Assembly: GCF_902859595.1 (NCBI RefSeq) | Contig: NZ_CADIJQ010000019.1 | Location: 1-64,000, forward strand | DNA from: Achromobacter kerstersii | Lineage (GTDB): Bacteria > Pseudomonadota > Gammaproteobacteria > Burkholderiales > Burkholderiaceae_B | Length of the DNA stretch: 64,000 nt | Reading direction: 5' to 3' | Part shown: piece by piece, positions 59,340-64,000 of the stretch | Layout of the letters: the number at the start of each line of letters is the position of its first letter | How positions within the stretch are numbered: the first letter of the stretch is position 1 | Notes under the pieces: model-generated | Told to the model about the DNA's origin: nothing | Databases searched by the model: none | What the model saw: only the letters and a program-made list of their open reading frames with translations | Made by a program: the position numbers and the translations under genes

Positions 59340-60026
59340 TCATGGCGCGGCCGCTTCATCGCGCAGCTCCAGCACATAGCCCATGCCGCGTATCGTGTGC
59401 AGCAGGCGCCGGCCAAAGGGGGCATCCACCTTGCCGCGCAGCCGCTTGATGGCCACTTCCACCACGTTCACGTTGCTGTCGAAATTCATGTCCCAGACCA
59501 GTTCCGCTATCGCGGTCTTGGACAGGATTTCGCCCTGGCGGCGCGCCAGCACGGCCAGCAACGCGAATTCCTTGGCGGTCAGGTCCAGCCGGGTGCCGGC
59601 CCGCCAGGCTTTGCGGCTGATCAGGTCAATCTGCAAATCGCCAATGCGCAGTTGCACGGGTTCCTGCGCGCGGCCGCGCCGGGTCAGCGCCTGCAGGCGC
59701 GCCAGCAATTCAAGAAAGGAAAAAGGCTTGACCAGGTAATCGTCGGCCCCGTCGTGCAGGCCGCGAATGCGGTCTTCGACGCCATCGCGGGCGGTCAGCA
59801 TGATGACGGGCGTCTGCCGCACCGTGCGCAGCGATCGCAGCACCGCAAAGCCGTCCATGCCGGGCAGCATGGCGTCCAGCACGATCACGTCGTAATCGTG
59901 CTCCAGGGCCAGGTGCTGGCCGTCAATGCCGTTATGCGCAACATCGACCGTGCAGCCCTGCTCGCCCAAGCCTTTGCGCAGGTAATCCGCCGTCTTCAGT
60001 TCGTCTTCGACTATCAGGATTTTCAT
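59340..60026 (-). CDS. OmpR-family response regulator (CusR/CopR type)
   Basis: 228 residues. Receiver domain with phospho-acceptor Asp51 (VIVLDAMLPGMDG) and Lys of DYLVKPFSF, then a winged-helix domain (LTAKEFALLAVL, LLHTIRGMGYVLE). It begins 40 bp after the RND pump gene and precedes the kinase, so pump and sensor system probably form one operon, with the regulator likely acting on the pump promoter to the right of the window. Confidence 0.95.
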   Translation of the reverse strand: MKILIVEDELKTADYLRKGLGEQGCTVDVAHNGIDGQHLALEHDYDVIVLDAMLPGMDGFAVLRSLRTVRQTPVIMLTARDGVEDRIRGLHDGADDYLVKPFSFLELLARLQALTRRGRAQEPVQLRIGDLQIDLISRKAWRAGTRLDLTAKEFALLAVLARRQGEILSKTAIAELVWDMNFDSNVNVVEVAIKRLRGKVDAPFGRRLLHTIRGMGYVLELRDEAAAP

Positions 60027-60066
60027 GTGCCGCCCCGCAAACGCTACGGTTGACCGCTATTTTGAC

Positions 60067-63000
60067 TCAAGTCCGCCCGGCGCTGCGCGCCTTTGCCTGA
60101 TTCGCCATCGTCACCTGCCCTGCCTTTCTTGCCGCCCGCGCCGCCTTGCGTTCCATGTACCAGTAGTGCGCCCGGTCCAGATACAGGTAGACAACCGGCG
60201 TCGTGAACAAGGTCAGCGCCTGCGACACGATCAGGCCGCCCACCATCGCATAGCCCAGCGGCCGGCGCAGTTCCGAGCCTTGGCCGTGGCTCAGCATCAG
60301 CGGCAAGCCGCTAAGCAGTGCGCACATCGTCGTCATCATGATGGGCCGGAAGCGCAATACGCAAGCCTGGTAAATGGCCTCGGCCGGCGCCATGCCGTGC
60401 TCGCGCTCGGCGGTCAGCGCGAAGTCGATCATCATGATGCCGTTCTTCTTCACGATGCCAATCAGCAAGATGATGCCGATCAGCGCAATCACGCTCAGGT
60501 CATATCCGCCCAGCATCAGGATCAACAGCGCGCCCACCCCGGCAGATGGCAAGGTGGACAGAATCGTCAGCGGGTGGATATAGCTTTCGTACAGCAGGCC
60601 CAGCACGATGTAGACGGCGATCAGCGCCGCCGCAATCAGGTACGGCTGCGTCGACAACGAATCCCCAAACGCCTTGGCCGTGCCTTGGAACGCGCCCGTC
60701 AAGCTGGCCGGCGCCCCCATCTGGTTTTGCGCCTGCTGAATCGCCTGCACGGCGCTGCCCAGCGACGCGCCCGGCGCCAGGTTGAACGAAATGGTCACCG
60801 CCGGAAACTGCCCCTGGTGGCTGATCGACAGGTACGCCGTCTTGTTCGTGTCCAGCTTCACGAAGGTAGACAGCGGCACCTGCTGCCCGGTCAGCGGCGA
60901 GGTCAGGTAGAGCTTGGAGAACAGGCTTGGGTCTTGTTGCAGCTTGGGCGTCACTTCCAGAATCACGTGATAGCTGTTGATCTGCGTGAAGTACTGCGCC
61001 ACCTGGCGCTGGCCGATCGCGTCATAGATGGTGGCGTCGATCAGCGCGGGCGAAATGCCGAACGACGAGGCCCGCGCGCGGTCAATCGTCAGCGAGGCCG
61101 TGGCCGCGTTGTTCTGCTGGTCGGAGGCCACATCCGTCAATTGCGGCAACTTGCGAAACGCCGTCAACAGTTTCGGGGCCCAGACGTTCAGCTCGTCCAG
61201 ATTGGAATCCGTCAGCGTGTACTGGTATTGCGTGCGCGACAGGCGCCCGCCCACGTTGATGTCTTGCCCCGCCTGCATGAACAGCGTCACGCCTTCGAGC
61301 TTGGCCAGTTGCGGGCGCAGCCGCCCGATTACCTCGTCGGCTGACGCCGTGCGGCCTTCGTCCTTGGGCTTTAAGCCGATATAGAAGTTGCCGGTGTTGT
61401 ACGTGCTTTGACTGCCGTTGAAACCAAAGCTGGCGATGTCCGGGTCTTGCCGAATGACGTCGGCCATCTGGATCATGCGCTGGTTCATCAACGCGAAAGA
61501 AGAATCCTGCGCCGATTCCGCAAAGCCGAAGATAAAGCCCGTATCTTGCTGCGGAAAGAAGCCTTTCGGGATCACCAGGAACAGCGCCACCGTGCACGCC
61601 ACCGTGGCCAGGAACACGCACAAGGTGGCGAACTGGTGGCGCAGCACCAGCTTCAGCCCGCGCTCGTAACCATGCAGCATGGCGTCAAAGCCGCGTTCAA
61701 ACAGCTGGTACAGCCGGCCGTGGCGCTCGCCGTGATGGTTCTTCAAGTAGCGCGAGCACAGCATCGGCGTCAACGTCAGCGACACCAGCACCGACACCAC
61801 GATGGCCAGCGTGACGGTGACAGCAAATTCGCGGAACAGGCGGCCGACGATGCCGCCCATCAGCAACAGCGGGATGAACACGGCAATCAGCGACACCGAG
61901 ATCGACACAATCGTGAAGCCGATTTCGCCCGCCCCTTTGTACGCGGCTTCCAGCGGCGACATGCCGTCCTCGACGTGGCGGTACACGTTCTCCAGCATCA
62001 CGATGGCGTCGTCCACGACGAAACCCACCGAGATCGTCAGCGCCATCAACGACAGATTGTCCAGGCTGAAGCCCACCACATACATCATGGCGGCGGTGCC
62101 CATCAGCGCCAGCGGCACCGTCACGCAGGGAATCAGCGTGGCAGGCACGTTGCGCAGGAACAGGAAGATCACCAGCACCACCAGCAAGATGGTCAGCGTC
62201 AGCGTGAACTCCACATCCGTGACGGAGGCACGGATGGTCTGCGTGCGGTCGATGATGGTGTTCACATGCACGGACGGCGGAATCGATGCTTCAAGCCTCG
62301 GCAACGCCGCGCGGATGCGGTCCACGGTTTCGATCACGTTGGCGCCCGGCTGCTTGCTGATCTGCAACACGATGGATCGGCCGTTAGTGATCGTGTTGTC
62401 AGGCGGCGAAGCCTTGCCCGCGTAGGCCCAGCCGGCCAGCTTGGTGTTCTCGGGCCCATCCACCGCCACGCCCACATCGCGCACGCGAATCGGCGCGCCA
62501 TTGCGGTAGGCCAGCACCATGTCGTTCCACTGCGCGGCGGACAGCAACTGGTCATTGGTATAGGTCGTGAAGCTTTGGCGCGCGCCGTCGATGGTGCCCT
62601 TGGGCTGGTTGACGGTGGTGGTGGCGATTACGCCGCGTATGTCTTCCAGGCTCAAGCCCAGCGCCGACAGCTTGCCCGGGTCCACCTGTATGCGCACGGC
62701 GGGCTTTTGCTGCCCGCCGATGTTGACGAGCCCCACGCCGGATATCTGCGAAATCTGCTGCGCCAGGATGTTGTCGGCGTAGTCATTCACCTGGGTCAGC
62801 GGCAGCGTGTCGGACTGCACCGCCATCACCATGATGGGCGCGTCCGCCGGGTTCACCTTGCGAAACGTGGGCGGGTTAGGCAGGTTGGCCGGCAACTGCC
62901 CGGTAGCGGCATTGATAGCCGCCTGCACATCCACCGCCGCCGAATCAATGCTGCGGTTCAAGTCGAACTGCAAGGTGATCTGCGTGTTGCCGATGGCGCT

Positions 63001-63249
63001 GACAGAGGTCATCTGCGACAAACCGGCGATCAGCGAAAACTGCCGTTCCAGCGGCTGCGCCACGTTTGACGCCATGGTCTCGGGGCTGCCGCCGGGCAAG
63101 TTGGCCTGCACCTGGATGGTAGGAAAATCCACCTGCGGCAACGGCGCCACGGGCAACAACGGCCAGGCCGCGATGCCCACCAGCAGAATCGCCAGCGCCA
63201 GCAGCGACGTGCCGATCGGCCGCTTGATGAAATTGGCCGAGATGCTCAT
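60067..63249 (-). CDS. RND efflux transporter, HAE1/MdtB-MdtC type inner-membrane pump
   Basis: 1,060 residues, the RND norm. N-terminal FIKRPIGTSLLALAILLVG, PLPQVDFPTIQVQANLPG, the transmembrane-4 proton relay SVGFVVDDAIVMLEN (paired Asp) and PKGFFPQQDTGFIFG. Sequence style is MdtB/MdtC (multidrug) rather than CusA (metal). In E. coli and Pseudomonas this type works as a B/C pair; here only one pump gene is seen and the response regulator follows directly. Its start overlaps the adaptor stop (ATGA). Confidence 0.95.
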   Translation of the reverse strand: MSISANFIKRPIGTSLLALAILLVGIAAWPLLPVAPLPQVDFPTIQVQANLPGGSPETMASNVAQPLERQFSLIAGLSQMTSVSAIGNTQITLQFDLNRSIDSAAVDVQAAINAATGQLPANLPNPPTFRKVNPADAPIMVMAVQSDTLPLTQVNDYADNILAQQISQISGVGLVNIGGQQKPAVRIQVDPGKLSALGLSLEDIRGVIATTTVNQPKGTIDGARQSFTTYTNDQLLSAAQWNDMVLAYRNGAPIRVRDVGVAVDGPENTKLAGWAYAGKASPPDNTITNGRSIVLQISKQPGANVIETVDRIRAALPRLEASIPPSVHVNTIIDRTQTIRASVTDVEFTLTLTILLVVLVIFLFLRNVPATLIPCVTVPLALMGTAAMMYVVGFSLDNLSLMALTISVGFVVDDAIVMLENVYRHVEDGMSPLEAAYKGAGEIGFTIVSISVSLIAVFIPLLLMGGIVGRLFREFAVTVTLAIVVSVLVSLTLTPMLCSRYLKNHHGERHGRLYQLFERGFDAMLHGYERGLKLVLRHQFATLCVFLATVACTVALFLVIPKGFFPQQDTGFIFGFAESAQDSSFALMNQRMIQMADVIRQDPDIASFGFNGSQSTYNTGNFYIGLKPKDEGRTASADEVIGRLRPQLAKLEGVTLFMQAGQDINVGGRLSRTQYQYTLTDSNLDELNVWAPKLLTAFRKLPQLTDVASDQQNNAATASLTIDRARASSFGISPALIDATIYDAIGQRQVAQYFTQINSYHVILEVTPKLQQDPSLFSKLYLTSPLTGQQVPLSTFVKLDTNKTAYLSISHQGQFPAVTISFNLAPGASLGSAVQAIQQAQNQMGAPASLTGAFQGTAKAFGDSLSTQPYLIAAALIAVYIVLGLLYESYIHPLTILSTLPSAGVGALLILMLGGYDLSVIALIGIILLIGIVKKNGIMMIDFALTAEREHGMAPAEAIYQACVLRFRPIMMTTMCALLSGLPLMLSHGQGSELRRPLGYAMVGGLIVSQALTLFTTPVVYLYLDRAHYWYMERKAARAARKAGQVTMANQAKARSAGRT

Positions 63250-64000
63250 TTCACATTCCCCACGGGGGCCGGGGTTGCCGCCAGCTCACGCACCTTGCTG
63301 CCCGGTTTGATCTTGTACTGCCCGTCCACCACCACGCGCTGCCCGGCCGTCAAGCCAGTCTGGATAATCGCCAGGCCGTCCTGCATCCGCTCCACCGTTA
63401 CCGCTTGCGGCTGCGCCACGCCGCTGCCGTCCACCGCGTACACGAAGGTGCCGGTCTGGCTGCGCTGCACGGCGGCCGCCGGCACGGTCAGCACGTTTTC
63501 ATGCGCATCCAGCACCAGGCGGGCGTTCACATACAAGCCGGGCCACAGCCGATGACGCGGGTTGTCGAACCGGCCCTTCAACTGCACGGTGCCGGTAGTG
63601 GTGTCGATCTGGTTGTTCAGCAGCACCAGCGTGCCCGTTTCCAAGGGTTCATTACTGTCACGCGCATACGCCACGACCGGCAGAGGCTGGCCCAGGTTCA
63701 TGGCGGCGTTGATGGCCGGCACCGATTCTTCGGGCAGCGAGAACTGCACGGTGATCGGGTCGATCTGATTAATCACGACCAGCCCGTTCGCGTCCGCCGC
63801 GTGCACGATGTTGCCCGGGTCCACCAGCCGCGCGCCCACCCGGCCTGCAATCGGCGCCACGATGCGCGTGTAGTCCAGCTGCACGCGGGCATAGCTGATC
63901 TGCGCGTCGTCGGTCTGGGTTGCCGCCTCCAGCTGCGCGACCAGGGCGCGCTGCGCATCCAGCGTCTGCTGCGTGGCGGCGTCTTCGCGCTGCAAGCGGG
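63246..64000 (-). CDS. RND periplasmic adaptor protein (MdtA-like), 5' end outside window
   Basis: The C-terminal 250 or so residues are present: the end of the coiled-coil hairpin, the lipoyl half (YTRIVAPIAGRVGARLVDPG), the beta-barrel (TVQFSLPEESVPAIN, LWPGLYVNARLVL) and the membrane-proximal domain. The gene continues past the right edge. It links the pump to an outer-membrane channel, whose gene is not in this window. Confidence 0.93.
   Translation of the reverse strand, partial: RLQREDAATQQTLDAQRALVAQLEAATQTDDAQISYARVQLDYTRIVAPIAGRVGARLVDPGNIVHAADANGLVVINQIDPITVQFSLPEESVPAINAAMNLGQPLPVVAYARDSNEPLETGTLVLLNNQIDTTTGTVQLKGRFDNPRHRLWPGLYVNARLVLDAHENVLTVPAAAVQRSQTGTFVYAVDGSGVAQPQAVTVERMQDGLAIIQTGLTAGQRVVVDGQYKIKPGSKVRELAATPAPVGNVK

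Overview
The window looks like a chromosomal segment of a high-GC betaproteobacterium of the Alcaligenaceae (Achromobacter/Bordetella type). The grounds are the GC-rich coding, a Bug-type (tripartite tricarboxylate) binding protein, TRAP and several ABC uptake systems, a Kdo kinase, a DUF3579 gene beside argD-argF, and many LysR/GntR-controlled catabolic operons. The genus is inferred from gene content, not from a database match. Fifty-five protein genes are described. I see no rRNA, tRNA, CRISPR array or intact insertion sequence.

Layout. 0.3-4.2 kb: hrpA RNA helicase. 4.3-15.1 kb: a LysR-headed cluster with an FAD-linked 2-hydroxyacid oxidase and a hydantoin-racemase-like protein on the minus strand. 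On the plus strand are a DapA-family lyase, an SDR without its usual Tyr/Lys, a D-hydantoinase, an N-carbamoyl-D-amino-acid hydrolase and a polar amino-acid ABC importer. Together they look like uptake and stepwise opening of a cyclic ureide to a D-amino acid. 15.3-26.5 kb: housekeeping and stress genes (argA, yggX, a phospholipase C lacking an export signal, phoU with a possible Pho box, rpiA, aidB, an amidase, rmuC, a YrbL-like kinase). 26.5-31.6 kb: a potFGHI putrescine importer translationally coupled to an Spx/ArsC-like protein, then a 3-methyladenine glycosylase. 31.7-35.4 kb: a YbbP-like permease, a truncated globin and kdkA in overlapping order. 35.5-38.6 kb: a TRAP dctPQM set.

38.55-39.66 kb is a 1.1-kb gene-free stretch with two copies of a nested hairpin element (a third, truncated copy is at 0.1 kb), possible insertion-sequence end repeats and simple repeats. 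39.7-50.1 kb: a GntR-controlled operon on the minus strand (racemase-like protein, dipeptide-type binding protein, DppBC, two amidohydrolases, DppDF) with matching operator half-sites in the divergent promoter. 50.2-52.8 kb: DUF3579, argD, argF. 52.9-57.8 kb: a LysR-linked operon (lactonase-like amidohydrolase, Bug binding protein, AhpD-like protein, DUF4286-like protein, an alpha/beta hydrolase with Ala in place of the nucleophile). 57.9-64 kb: an RND efflux pump with a two-component system; its adaptor gene runs off the right edge.

Two patterns cut across the window. One is the dispersed element whose long outer arms differ between copies while staying self-complementary. The other is an unusual number of short degenerate tandem arrays (6-26 bp units) placed at gene starts, stops and short intra-operon spacers. 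In three cases the unit itself includes the stop codon of the neighbouring gene.
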